Assembly (NCBI GenBank): GCA_018052735.1
Contig: JAGPMT010000001.1
Coordinates: 1 to 64,000, forward strand
From: Phycisphaerae bacterium
Lineage (GTDB): Bacteria > Planctomycetota > Phycisphaerae > Sedimentisphaerales > Anaerohalosphaeraceae
Length of the DNA: 64,000 bases
Direction of reading: 5' to 3'
Shown piece by piece: positions 51,442 to 59,241 of the stretch. Position numbers and translations under genes: made by a program. How positions within the stretch are numbered: the stretch's first letter is position 1; each line of letters starts with the position of its first letter. The notes below the pieces were generated by a model, which saw only the letters and a list, made by a program, of their open reading frames with translations, was not told the origin of the DNA and ran no database searches.

Positions 51442-52237
51442 ACAAATTGGATTCTTATTGCTCATTGTGTTGGCGATTAACACCCCTGCCGTATGCTGGG
51501 CGCAGGAGAATCCGACTTCTAACGATGGACGCCGGCCGGCAGCAGTTCCACCGATAGGCGACCTGCTGAATGCCGTCGATAAGGCAACATCCGCCGGTGC
51601 GGAAAGTAAGGAATGGTCAACACCGGTCAAACTGGTGATTATCTTTACCGGTCTGGCAGTCCTTCCCAGTTTGATGGCGATGACGACATCATTTACCCGA
51701 ATTGTCATTGTATTGTCTTTCGTCCGAAGGGCCTTGGGGACTCAGACTATTCCCCCAAACATCGCCATCATGGGATTGGCACTTTTTTTAACGCTGTTCA
51801 CAATGGCGCCAACCTTCTCCATCATTAACGAAACGAGCATCCAGCCGTATTTGAAAGACCAGATTGACTTTGCAGCAGCAAGCGAGCAAGCCCAAGAGGC
51901 AATGAAAGCCTTTATGCTGCGGCAGTGCCGTCAGGCGGATTTAGCACTTTTCGTACAAATGGCCGGCATCGAAGCCCCTGCCAGCCCCGCTATGCTCGAG
52001 CTGCATATTGTTATTCCGGCATTTATCATCAGCGAGTTTCGGACAGGATTTGAAATCGGCTGTTTGCTGTTCATCCCGTTTCTGGTTGTGGATTTGGTGA
52101 TTTCCAGCGTGCTGCTCAGTGCGGGGATGATGATGCTGCCGCCAGTTATGATTTCGCTGCCGTTTAAGCTGATTTTATTCATCTTGGTAGATGGCTGGGG
52201 ACTGCTGGCCAAAAGTTTGGGACTTGGATTTCATTAA
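51431..52237 (+). CDS. fliP: Flagellar export gate protein FliP
   Basis: The core FliP of the export gate, with a cleaved signal peptide (FLLLIVLAINTPAVCWA). Diagnostic parts are TSFTRIVIVLSFVRRALGTQTIPPNIAIMGLALFLTLF, AFMLRQCRQADLALF, LHIVIPAFIISEFRTGFEIGCLLFIPFLVVDLVISSVLLSAGMMMLPPVMISLPFKLILFILVDGW. At 268 residues it is normal. All family motifs are intact. It is followed by fliQ after 19 bases. Confidence 0.97.
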   Translation: MYYKQIGFLLLIVLAINTPAVCWAQENPTSNDGRRPAAVPPIGDLLNAVDKATSAGAESKEWSTPVKLVIIFTGLAVLPSLMAMTTSFTRIVIVLSFVRRALGTQTIPPNIAIMGLALFLTLFTMAPTFSIINETSIQPYLKDQIDFAAASEQAQEAMKAFMLRQCRQADLALFVQMAGIEAPASPAMLELHIVIPAFIISEFRTGFEIGCLLFIPFLVVDLVISSVLLSAGMMMLPPVMISLPFKLILFILVDGWGLLAKSLGLGFH

Positions 52238-52256
52238 GAAAGAGCGTCGGCCGTTT

Positions 52257-52526
52257 ATGGATGAAAACGCGGTTATTTTTCTGGGAAAACAAACGCTGGA
52301 AACAGCGCTGTTCGTATCGGCACCTGTGCTGATCACATGCATCGCAGTCGGTGTGGTGATTACCCTGTTTCAGGCCGTGACATCGATACGGGACATGTCC
52401 TTAACGGTTGTTCCAAAACTCATTGCCGTGGGAATCGTGATTCTTCTGAGCGGTCATTGGGCTTTGGAGCGGATGATTCGCTTTACCAGCGATATCTTCG
52501 GCTACATCCAGCAGATCGGACGCTGA
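52257..52526 (+). CDS. fliQ: Flagellar export gate protein FliQ
   Basis: A two-helix gate subunit of 89 residues: LETALFVSAPVLITCIAVGVVITLFQAVTSIRDMSLTVVPKLIAVGIVILLSGHWALERMIRF, with the conserved QAVTSIRDMSLTVVPK. I chose the ATG at 52257 (MDENAVIFL) instead of 52191, which would overlap fliP and exceed the family length. fliR follows 4 bases later. Confidence 0.95.
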   Translation: MDENAVIFLGKQTLETALFVSAPVLITCIAVGVVITLFQAVTSIRDMSLTVVPKLIAVGIVILLSGHWALERMIRFTSDIFGYIQQIGR

Positions 52527-52530
52527 GAGG

Positions 52531-53283
52531 ATGGACTTTATTCTGCTTAAACTGCTCGGATTCGGTGCCGTTTTGATACGCACATCGGTTTTTCTGTCCA
52601 TCGTACCGATTTTCGGCAGCCAAACAGTCCCCGTAAGGATTCGGGCAGCCGCTGCAATTCTGGTATCTGTGTCTTTGTCGATAGCCATTCCCTCTGTCAT
52701 TCCGACAGCAGGACTTTCTTTTCTGGGGATGACTGTTCTTATTATCAATGAAGCGCTGTACGGACTGGGACTGGGACTGATTGCTGTGCTGCTGTTTTCT
52801 GCGGTGAAGATGGGCGGGCAAATGATCGAACGGGAAATGGGGTTGGCTATGGCTGAAATGCTTGATCCCCTATCTGGAGAAACAGCAGAACCCCTGAGCA
52901 TTTTGATGGAAATGATCTTTATTCTTTTATTTCTGGCAGCCAACGGTCATCATCTGCTGCTGCTGGTTATTTCCAGAAGCTACGAGCATTTTCCAGCAGG
53001 ACAGATTCCCTCTTATGCGCTCCTGACTGAAGGCATTGTCCAAGCCGGCTCCACAATGCTGCTAGCAGGCTTGCGTCTGGCGGCACCGATGCTGGCGGCG
53101 TTTATGCTGCTGCTGGGAGTATTGGCTGTCTTTGCCCGGATGATTCCTGAGATGGATATCCTATTTATCAGCATGCCGCTGCGGACCGGGCTGGGACTGC
53201 TGATAGCAGGAATGATGTTTCCGTTTATTCATTCGTTTATTGGTGAATTGACTGATTGGATGGGCAAACTCCTGCCCTTGTAA
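52531..53283 (+). CDS. fliR: Flagellar export gate protein FliR
   Basis: A six-helix gate subunit of 250 residues. Typical segments are RTSVFLSIVPIFGSQTVPVRIRAAAAILVSVSLS, INEALYGLGLGLIAVLLFSAVKMGGQMIEREMGLAMAEMLDP and APMLAAFMLLLGVLAVFARMIPEMDILFISMPLRTGLGL. It completes the FliP5-FliQ4-FliR1 export gate with its neighbours. GAGAGG is directly before the ATG, a tight spacing. Confidence 0.96.
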   Translation: MDFILLKLLGFGAVLIRTSVFLSIVPIFGSQTVPVRIRAAAAILVSVSLSIAIPSVIPTAGLSFLGMTVLIINEALYGLGLGLIAVLLFSAVKMGGQMIEREMGLAMAEMLDPLSGETAEPLSILMEMIFILLFLAANGHHLLLLVISRSYEHFPAGQIPSYALLTEGIVQAGSTMLLAGLRLAAPMLAAFMLLLGVLAVFARMIPEMDILFISMPLRTGLGLLIAGMMFPFIHSFIGELTDWMGKLLPL

Positions 53284-53322
53284 GAAGATAAAAGTCTAAC
53301 AGAACCTCATTGGCTGCCGCTT

Positions 53323-54390
53323 ATGGAAGACAGACCTGCTTCCGAAAAAACTGAACAGCCGACACCCAAGCGGCTGGAAAAAGCCCGTCAGGAAGGGCAG
53401 GTTGCCCAGAGTCAGGAATTTCCGGCAGCAGTCTCATTAGCAGCTGTTGTTCTTGCCGGATTGGCCTTGACACCCTTTCTGCTGAATTGGTTTACGACGC
53501 AGCTCCGGGAGGGACTGTACGGCGAATCGGGGGTATTCGCTGATCCGGCAACTTTTGTTCAGTACTTGAATGCAAAATTAAGCAGCGCTCTTTTCGTGAC
53601 AGCCCCTTTGCTGGCAGCTCTTCTGGCCGGAGCTGTATTGTCCAGCATCACCGTCAGCGGGTGGAATTTCTCGCTGCAACCCCTTAAACCAAGGCTGGAC
53701 CAATTGGACCCCGTTAAAGGGTTCGAAAAGCTGTTTACGCTTCGGTCACTGATTAAACTGGCGATATCTGCCGCCGAGTTTCTGCTTATTTCCATTGTGG
53801 TATGGCGTTACTTGGAAAACCGTTTCGATTCCCTTGCCTCCCTGCGGTGGGCCTGGTCGGCACAGCTTGCGGCGGAATTTTCAAAACTGCTGTTTGGGAT
53901 GCTGCTTCGTGTGTGTGCAGCAGTTCTGGTGATTGCAGCGGCGGAAGTAGTGTTCCAGAAATGGAAATATATGATGGATATGAAAATGACCAAACAAGAG
54001 GTCAAACAGGAGCAAAAGGATACAGAAGGTTCTCCCGAACTGAAACTCCGCATCCGGCGGATACAGATTGCCATTGCACGCAAGCGCATGCTTCAGGAAG
54101 TCCCCAAGGCTGACGTCATTATCGTCAACCCTACCCATGTGGCAGTGGCCTTGAAATATGATCCGCGCCGGATGAGTGCCCCGGTGCTGACAGCCAAAGG
54201 GGCTGACCACATCGCTGAAAAAATCAGAGAGATCGCCCGTGCTTACGGTGTGCCGATAATTCGAAAACCCGAACTGGCCCGAACCATCTTTGCAACTGTA
54301 AAAGAAGGACAGCCGGTACCCAGCGGCTTATATACCGCCGTTGCCGAAGTGCTGGCGATGGTTTATCGGCTGCGCCGCAGCCGCCGCTGA
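53323..54390 (+). CDS. flhB: Flagellar export switch protein FlhB
   Basis: FlhB controls substrate switching by self-cleavage. The start reads EKTEQPTPKRLEKARQEGQVAQSQEF, followed by four membrane helices. KADVIIVNPTHVAVALKYDP (about residue 266) holds the NPTH cleavage site, and the tail ends in the C-terminal cleavage domain. At 355 residues it is normal. It ends the operon. flhA, flhF and flhG, which often follow flhB, are absent here; the gene meets fliD end-to-end at 7 bases. Confidence 0.97.
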   Translation: MEDRPASEKTEQPTPKRLEKARQEGQVAQSQEFPAAVSLAAVVLAGLALTPFLLNWFTTQLREGLYGESGVFADPATFVQYLNAKLSSALFVTAPLLAALLAGAVLSSITVSGWNFSLQPLKPRLDQLDPVKGFEKLFTLRSLIKLAISAAEFLLISIVVWRYLENRFDSLASLRWAWSAQLAAEFSKLLFGMLLRVCAAVLVIAAAEVVFQKWKYMMDMKMTKQEVKQEQKDTEGSPELKLRIRRIQIAIARKRMLQEVPKADVIIVNPTHVAVALKYDPRRMSAPVLTAKGADHIAEKIREIARAYGVPIIRKPELARTIFATVKEGQPVPSGLYTAVAEVLAMVYRLRRSRR

Positions 54391-54397
54391 GAGCCGC

Positions 54398-56788
54398 TTA
54401 AAAATTGTACATAGCGCTGACAGCATTCATCTGCTGCTGCATCGCTGTCAGTATTTTTTCCAGCCGGCTGTATTTTTCCGTAAGCCGCTGTTCAACCCTC
54501 TTCAGCCGTGCTTCCTCCTTCTCTATCTTGGCGGTCATACGGGATATTCTCTGGTCAAGTGCCTCGGCGCTGACATCAAGCTGGCCGTTTGTTTTCGTCA
54601 GCTGGGTCAGCATATCATTGAGATTGCCGAAGATGCCTTGTTTGATGCGGACCACTACCGGATTGGCATCCGTCCCATAGGTTCCGGCAACAGCATCCAC
54701 CGATAATTGCAGACTGTGTTCCGGCCAGAGGGGATTGCCAGTGCCGTCAAAACTGCTGTCAAACGTTATGATGCCGCCGCTCCATGAGACTGCATCCCGA
54801 TATTCCGATTCCGTTGACAGTTTGATCTTGGCTGAAACAATGCTGCCGCTTTCATCAACCTCAATTTTGACATGGTAAATGCCGGGGGCAGTGTATTTCT
54901 CGCTTGTATTGTAAACCTGCACGGCGGCATTGCTGCTGGCGCCCTTCTTGGCCGCTCCAAGCAGTTCGAGGACCGCCTGATAATTTGCCGCCAGTGCCTT
55001 TTCAAATTTTTCGGCATCCAATTCCATCCGGCCATTTCCATCCAGCGTAATGCCGATGCCGTCAGCCTGCACAAAGGCATCAGCTGATTCGAGGAATCCT
55101 CTGGCAATGGCTGTGAACGGGGTGGACGCCTGAGTTTTCAGAAACGCTGCGGCAACATCTCGGCTTAAAATTCCCATCGTCTTTGTTTCCGCATTGTATT
55201 CTGTTTTCGATTCCAGTTCATCCATCAGATCGTTATAAGCCGCAACAAAGCTCTGGATTTTCTTGGTAAGGGTTGCGGTGTTCCGGGTAACGGTTATCTT
55301 GACAGGATTATCTGCCGGCGTTACATCGTTAAGGGTCAGGTTTATTCCGGCAAGAACATCCGTAATATGATTGCTGCTTCGGTGAATCCAGCCGTCGCTG
55401 CCCTTGACCGTTTCAACGATTGACACGACACCGGCATCTAAACTGCCGTCATCGCTGACGGTAATCTGAGAAACATCCATTCCGGCCAGTCTGCCGCCAA
55501 AGGCGATCGCAATGGGGCCGGCAGGAAGAGCGCTTCCTGTGCATACGATATCCCCTTCCTCTACACCGGATAAATTCAGCAAGGCAGCCTGAACATCGGC
55601 AGCAGAAGCGTTATAGGCAATAGGATCTGTGGTTTGTCCATTGAGAGTCAACCGGAAGGTGCCGGCAGCAGGGATACCGCCGGTTATAGAAAGCGTTTGA
55701 ACTTCATTGGCCGTACTGAACGGAAAACCGTCAATTTTAATCTGTGCATCACTGGCATTTTGCGTCTGGATAAAAGACGCAGAGCCGAGCAAAGCCAAAC
55801 TTTCTGAATCTCTTCCTCCCTCGGCAGAAACCGTCATAGACGGCAAATGAAGCACGGCATCCCCGGAATAGCTTAAACTGATTTCCAGACCGCTGGAACC
55901 GCAGGTATTATCTGTAAGCCATATCTGACCATTTTCAAGCCGGGCTGTCGCCGTTCCGTCAAAATGCCTGTTAATCGCATCTATTAGATGCCCCAGTGTT
56001 GTATTTTCGGTAACAGAAATTTCCGTATCCGGCAGATTAGAACCGGCATGATTTTTTCCGGAAATGATGATTTTATCGGCCGTTCCCAAGGTGCCGCCGA
56101 ACTGATCAAGATTTATAATCTTTGTCGACAAAGAGGCATTGAGCTGGCTGCTGGTAAAGGTGCTGTGCGGCTGATTGGAGTCGGGCTTCCATACCTCCCG
56201 AGTGCTTGAATCGATGGAAATCTGAAAATCCTGCCCCATTTCGTGGCCAGTTAGCATCAGATGATACTTGCCTGACTGATACAGCAGACTGGCAGTAACA
56301 CCGGGATTGTTCTCGTCGTTGTTGATCAAATTGACCAAATCTTCCAGCGTTGTTTCACCGGCAACCGCTGTAATAATGCGCTGCCGTCCGTTATACGTAT
56401 AGATAAAACTGCCCCCTCCGACATAATCGGTTTTGTAATTAAATACCGATGTTTCCTGTATCCATGCGTCAGCAGCAGCCATCTGATTGATTTGTATGGT
56501 ATGCGAGCCGGGATTGGCTTCAGAAGATGCATTAACACTAACAATGTCTTTATTGCTCGAACTGGCTGAAAAAAGCTGCATTTTCCGGACATTTGCCAGT
56601 TCGGATGCTGCGGACTTGACTGCAGCAATTTTTGACCGCAGGTCCTTCAGTGCCGTTGTCTGCTTCTCAAAATTTGATTTGCTGACTTTATAGGTAGCAA
56701 GCCGGCGGCTTTCAATCACCATCAATTGCTTTATAATAGCAGAGGTATCAACGCCGGTTGAAAGCCCCGTAAGAGTTATTTGTCCCAT
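54398..56788 (-). CDS. fliD: Flagellar filament cap protein FliD with inserted repeat domain
   Basis: FliD caps the growing filament. The N-terminal (ITLTGLSTGVDTSAIIKQLMVIESRRLATYKVSKSNFEKQTTALKDLRSKI) and C-terminal (LTQLTKTNGQLDVSAEALDQRISRMTAKIEKEEARLKRVEQRLTEKYSRLEKILTAMQQQ) helices are typical. At 796 residues it is much larger than the usual 450-700. Residues about 376-450 contain GTFRLTLNGQTTDPIAYNA, ADVQAALLNLSGV and AIAFGGRLAGMDVSQITV. These match a repeat that I associate with giant planctomycete extracellular proteins rather than with FliD. AAGGAAC precedes the ATG, and a sigma-28 promoter lies at 56856-56882. Confidence 0.93.
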   Translation of the reverse strand: MGQITLTGLSTGVDTSAIIKQLMVIESRRLATYKVSKSNFEKQTTALKDLRSKIAAVKSAASELANVRKMQLFSASSSNKDIVSVNASSEANPGSHTIQINQMAAADAWIQETSVFNYKTDYVGGGSFIYTYNGRQRIITAVAGETTLEDLVNLINNDENNPGVTASLLYQSGKYHLMLTGHEMGQDFQISIDSSTREVWKPDSNQPHSTFTSSQLNASLSTKIINLDQFGGTLGTADKIIISGKNHAGSNLPDTEISVTENTTLGHLIDAINRHFDGTATARLENGQIWLTDNTCGSSGLEISLSYSGDAVLHLPSMTVSAEGGRDSESLALLGSASFIQTQNASDAQIKIDGFPFSTANEVQTLSITGGIPAAGTFRLTLNGQTTDPIAYNASAADVQAALLNLSGVEEGDIVCTGSALPAGPIAIAFGGRLAGMDVSQITVSDDGSLDAGVVSIVETVKGSDGWIHRSSNHITDVLAGINLTLNDVTPADNPVKITVTRNTATLTKKIQSFVAAYNDLMDELESKTEYNAETKTMGILSRDVAAAFLKTQASTPFTAIARGFLESADAFVQADGIGITLDGNGRMELDAEKFEKALAANYQAVLELLGAAKKGASSNAAVQVYNTSEKYTAPGIYHVKIEVDESGSIVSAKIKLSTESEYRDAVSWSGGIITFDSSFDGTGNPLWPEHSLQLSVDAVAGTYGTDANPVVVRIKQGIFGNLNDMLTQLTKTNGQLDVSAEALDQRISRMTAKIEKEEARLKRVEQRLTEKYSRLEKILTAMQQQMNAVSAMYNF

Positions 56789-56855
56789 AAAGGTTCCTTA
56801 TCGGACTTGTAATATCTACAATATCTTTGCGGTTAGAAATTCAAACCTATTTATA

Positions 56856-56882
56856 TTGTCGATTTGTTCTGTAAAAACTTTA
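56856..56882 (-). promoter_or_regulatory. Sigma-28 (FliA) promoter of fliD
   Basis: The minus strand reads TAAAGTTT, 11 bases, ATCGACAA. The -35 is the exact consensus and the -10 shares ATCGA-S-AA with the fliC promoter. The start would be near 56849, with a leader of about 60 bases. Confidence 0.8.
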
Positions 56883-56931
56883 TGAAGAATCTCTGTCATT
56901 TTGTAATTCCAAATCTGGAAACATATGTATA

Positions 56932-57249
56932 TTATTTCCCATTATAGGCCTGAATTATCTTTTTCCCATTCTCCAATTTATGCATCTGCTGGTATATCGC
57001 TGCCTGAGCGCTCCGAAGCATCAACACAAGTCTTTCATACCTCCCGAGAACCTGTTTGCAGCGAGTTTTCAGCTCCGGATAACCGGACAGCCGCATATCG
57101 TCCAGCCGTGCAATAATAAGATCCGCCTTCTGACAGAGCATCTCCACGCCGTCAAAATCACTTTTTCGAATCAGATATTCCATCCTGTTCAACACAGCAT
57201 CCAATTGGTCAAACAGATCTTCCAGAGGTTTTGTGATTTGACGCGTCAT
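56932..57249 (-). CDS. Small helical protein, possible FliT-like flagellar chaperone
   Basis: 105 residues, predicted all-helical: LEDLFDQLDAVLNRMEYLIRKSDFDGVEMLCQKADLIIARLDDM and LGRYERLVLMLRSAQAAIYQQMHKL. Size, composition and place directly upstream of fliD fit FliT, the FliD chaperone, but the family is too variable for sequence alone. It overlaps the upstream TPR gene by one base, and the fliD promoter follows its end. It could also be an unrelated helical adaptor. Confidence 0.6.
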   Translation of the reverse strand: MTRQITKPLEDLFDQLDAVLNRMEYLIRKSDFDGVEMLCQKADLIIARLDDMRLSGYPELKTRCKQVLGRYERLVLMLRSAQAAIYQQMHKLENGKKIIQAYNGK

Positions 57250-57872
57250 CAGGACATCACCCGGGCTAAATGCTGCTGGACTTCCTCTAAAAGATGTTTA
57301 GCATCCTTGTTATCCGGTTCCAAACAAAGAATATCCCGCAGCAATTTTTGAGCTGTGTCGAAACGGTCTTCTTTAATATACAGCGTTGCGAGCGAAAACA
57401 GCACAGAAACATCGTCCGGATGCTTTTTCAAATACATTTCAAGATAATAAATAATCCGTCCAAACGAACCCATACGGGAAGATGTCTGAAACAATCCCAG
57501 AAGTGCGGACAGATTATCCGGATCTAATTCAAGACATTTAAGGTACATATCGAATGCTGTCTCATAATCACCCTTCTGCTGAGCCGTCATGGCTAATCCT
57601 TCATAGGCCCTGGCATGCATCGGATCCAGCCGGCAAGCCACCCTAAAAGCCAGCTGTGCATCGTCGAGCTGACGGTTTCGCAGAGCTACGATACCTAATC
57701 CGGTATAGGAGGCCGGTTCATCAGGGCATAACACAGCGAGCTGTTCATAATAATATCGGGCTTGCTCCAAGCTGCCGACAGACAGGAAATAGTCGGCTCG
57801 TTCCAGCAATATTGCACCGTCAGTTACATCATGTTTGTTGTCTGCAGGGATGTTATGCACGGTACTATTCAC
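57249..57872 (-). CDS. Tetratricopeptide repeat protein in the flagellar cluster
   Basis: About 207 residues made of five TPR units (ADYFLSVGSLEQARYYYEQLAVLCPDEP, SYTGLGIVALRNRQLDDAQLAFRVACRLDPMHA, AYEGLAMTAQQKGDYETAFDMYLKCLELDPDNL and so on), with conserved Gly-Ala-Pro positions. No signal peptide or other domain is seen. The reading frame opens with GTG at 57872; another GTG at 57860 has GGAG 11 bases before it, so the exact start is unsure. It lies 157 bases after flgL and overlaps the FliT-like gene by one base. It may act as a scaffold for assembly proteins. Confidence 0.7.
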   Translation of the reverse strand: MNSTVHNIPADNKHDVTDGAILLERADYFLSVGSLEQARYYYEQLAVLCPDEPASYTGLGIVALRNRQLDDAQLAFRVACRLDPMHARAYEGLAMTAQQKGDYETAFDMYLKCLELDPDNLSALLGLFQTSSRMGSFGRIIYYLEMYLKKHPDDVSVLFSLATLYIKEDRFDTAQKLLRDILCLEPDNKDAKHLLEEVQQHLARVMS

Positions 57873-58029
57873 TCCATATCTAAACTATTTTCCCAGAATT
57901 TTACCCAGTCTGCATTGCAGATGTGCAAAATGTGTGCCTATGTGAAGAGCAAACCATAGCAGGATATTTTTTTCACAGGAAAAACGCTGCCTGTTCAAAT
58001 CCAATACAGCTGTCCGGACAATTGTTCAT

Positions 58030-59229
58030 TCATTTTAGAAAATCCAGCAGCGACATTGACATCAGTTTGCCCGAAACAAGCAACGACATCTGGTACAGAT
58101 TTTCCCGGCGTGAAAGGTCAATAGCAATCTGGGCAATATCGGCTTCCTGAATCATCGCTGCCTCCTGCTGTTGGTTAAACTGTATATTTTCCAGATTATC
58201 CTTCAGCGACGCCAGAAAATTAACACGGGCACCTATCAGGGTTTCTTTTTCAACAAGACTATTTTTGACCGATTCCAGCGAATCAGAAGAGTGTTTAATG
58301 AGGTCGGCCAGCATTGCATCTGTAAAACCGCGGGAATTGCGCAGCAAATCGCGTAAGTTGATCAAGGCAGTAAAAACATCTTCCGTGCCGGGCACTGTAA
58401 CCTTTTCAACACCGGCAGAGGTTAAATTTGAAGCATCGACATACAGGACGCGGCCGGCAGCGTCAGATACAGCGATATTGCTTAAATCCCCTTCCGTCGG
58501 GACTTGTATCTGGGTTGCGCCGTCGTCGATGGACAGACAATAACTGCTGCCGTCAAAAGTCACTGTCAGCCATACTTGACCCCGAATAGTGGAGGTGCCG
58601 GTTCCGGCTTTGGCTCCGGTGCTGCCGTAAAAAACCGGGGTCTGGGGACTATCGGAAGAAAAGAGATTTTCGCCGGCAAGGGATATAGAGGCTAAGACGC
58701 CGGGAGCCGCTTCTATGGAGCGATTTTCCGAAGAACCGCAATACGCCACGGCCGTTATTTCACCCCCGCTGCGCTGTACTGCGTAAGGGATATCGGCAGT
58801 ATTATTCCCGCCGAAAATATACTGGTCTACATACTTGGTGTTCGCCAAGGCAACCATCTGTTCAAGGACATCGTTTATCTCCGCGGCAGTGCGGTCTCGG
58901 GCATTTTGGCCTTCCTGCCCCTCTCCATAGGTGCCGCTGACAATCTGGGTCAGACGGACTATCGATTCGGTCAGCGCAGAGGCCATTTGCTGCAGCACGG
59001 TGGAAGCCATCTCATGAGTGCTGACGGCAGAATCGATGCTGGAGATATAGGCTTTCAGGTACTTTTGCTGCGACGATAAGCCCAGCAGGCGGCTGGCCGC
59101 TGCTGGATCGTCCGAGGGGCGATTAATGCGTGAGCCGGTTGAGGCCTGCTCCTGCAACACAGCCATCGCCGCTGCATGCAGACGCAGCGCAAAAGCTGCA
59201 TTGTTATACAGTGCATTTAATCCGCTCAT
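58030..59229 (-). CDS. flgL: Hook-filament junction protein FlgL
   Basis: A flagellin-like junction protein. The N-terminal helix (LYNNAAFALRLHAAAMAVLQEQASTGSRINRPSDDPAAASRLLGL) and C-terminal helix (LASLKDNLENIQFNQQQEAAMIQEADIAQIAIDLSRRENLYQMSLLVSGKLMSMSLLDFL) match FlgL, as does YIFGGNNTADIPY in the middle. At 399 residues it is normal. It follows flgK by 12 bases and is the last of that operon before the TPR gene. Confidence 0.93.
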   Translation of the reverse strand: MSGLNALYNNAAFALRLHAAAMAVLQEQASTGSRINRPSDDPAAASRLLGLSSQQKYLKAYISSIDSAVSTHEMASTVLQQMASALTESIVRLTQIVSGTYGEGQEGQNARDRTAAEINDVLEQMVALANTKYVDQYIFGGNNTADIPYAVQRSGGEITAVAYCGSSENRSIEAAPGVLASISLAGENLFSSDSPQTPVFYGSTGAKAGTGTSTIRGQVWLTVTFDGSSYCLSIDDGATQIQVPTEGDLSNIAVSDAAGRVLYVDASNLTSAGVEKVTVPGTEDVFTALINLRDLLRNSRGFTDAMLADLIKHSSDSLESVKNSLVEKETLIGARVNFLASLKDNLENIQFNQQQEAAMIQEADIAQIAIDLSRRENLYQMSLLVSGKLMSMSLLDFLK

Positions 59230-59241
59230 AGCTGTGATTCC

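Noticed and set aside
57873-58029. Possible sigma-54 site upstream of the TPR gene
   Set aside because: TTGCAC..TGCAATGCA lacks the required GG at -24.
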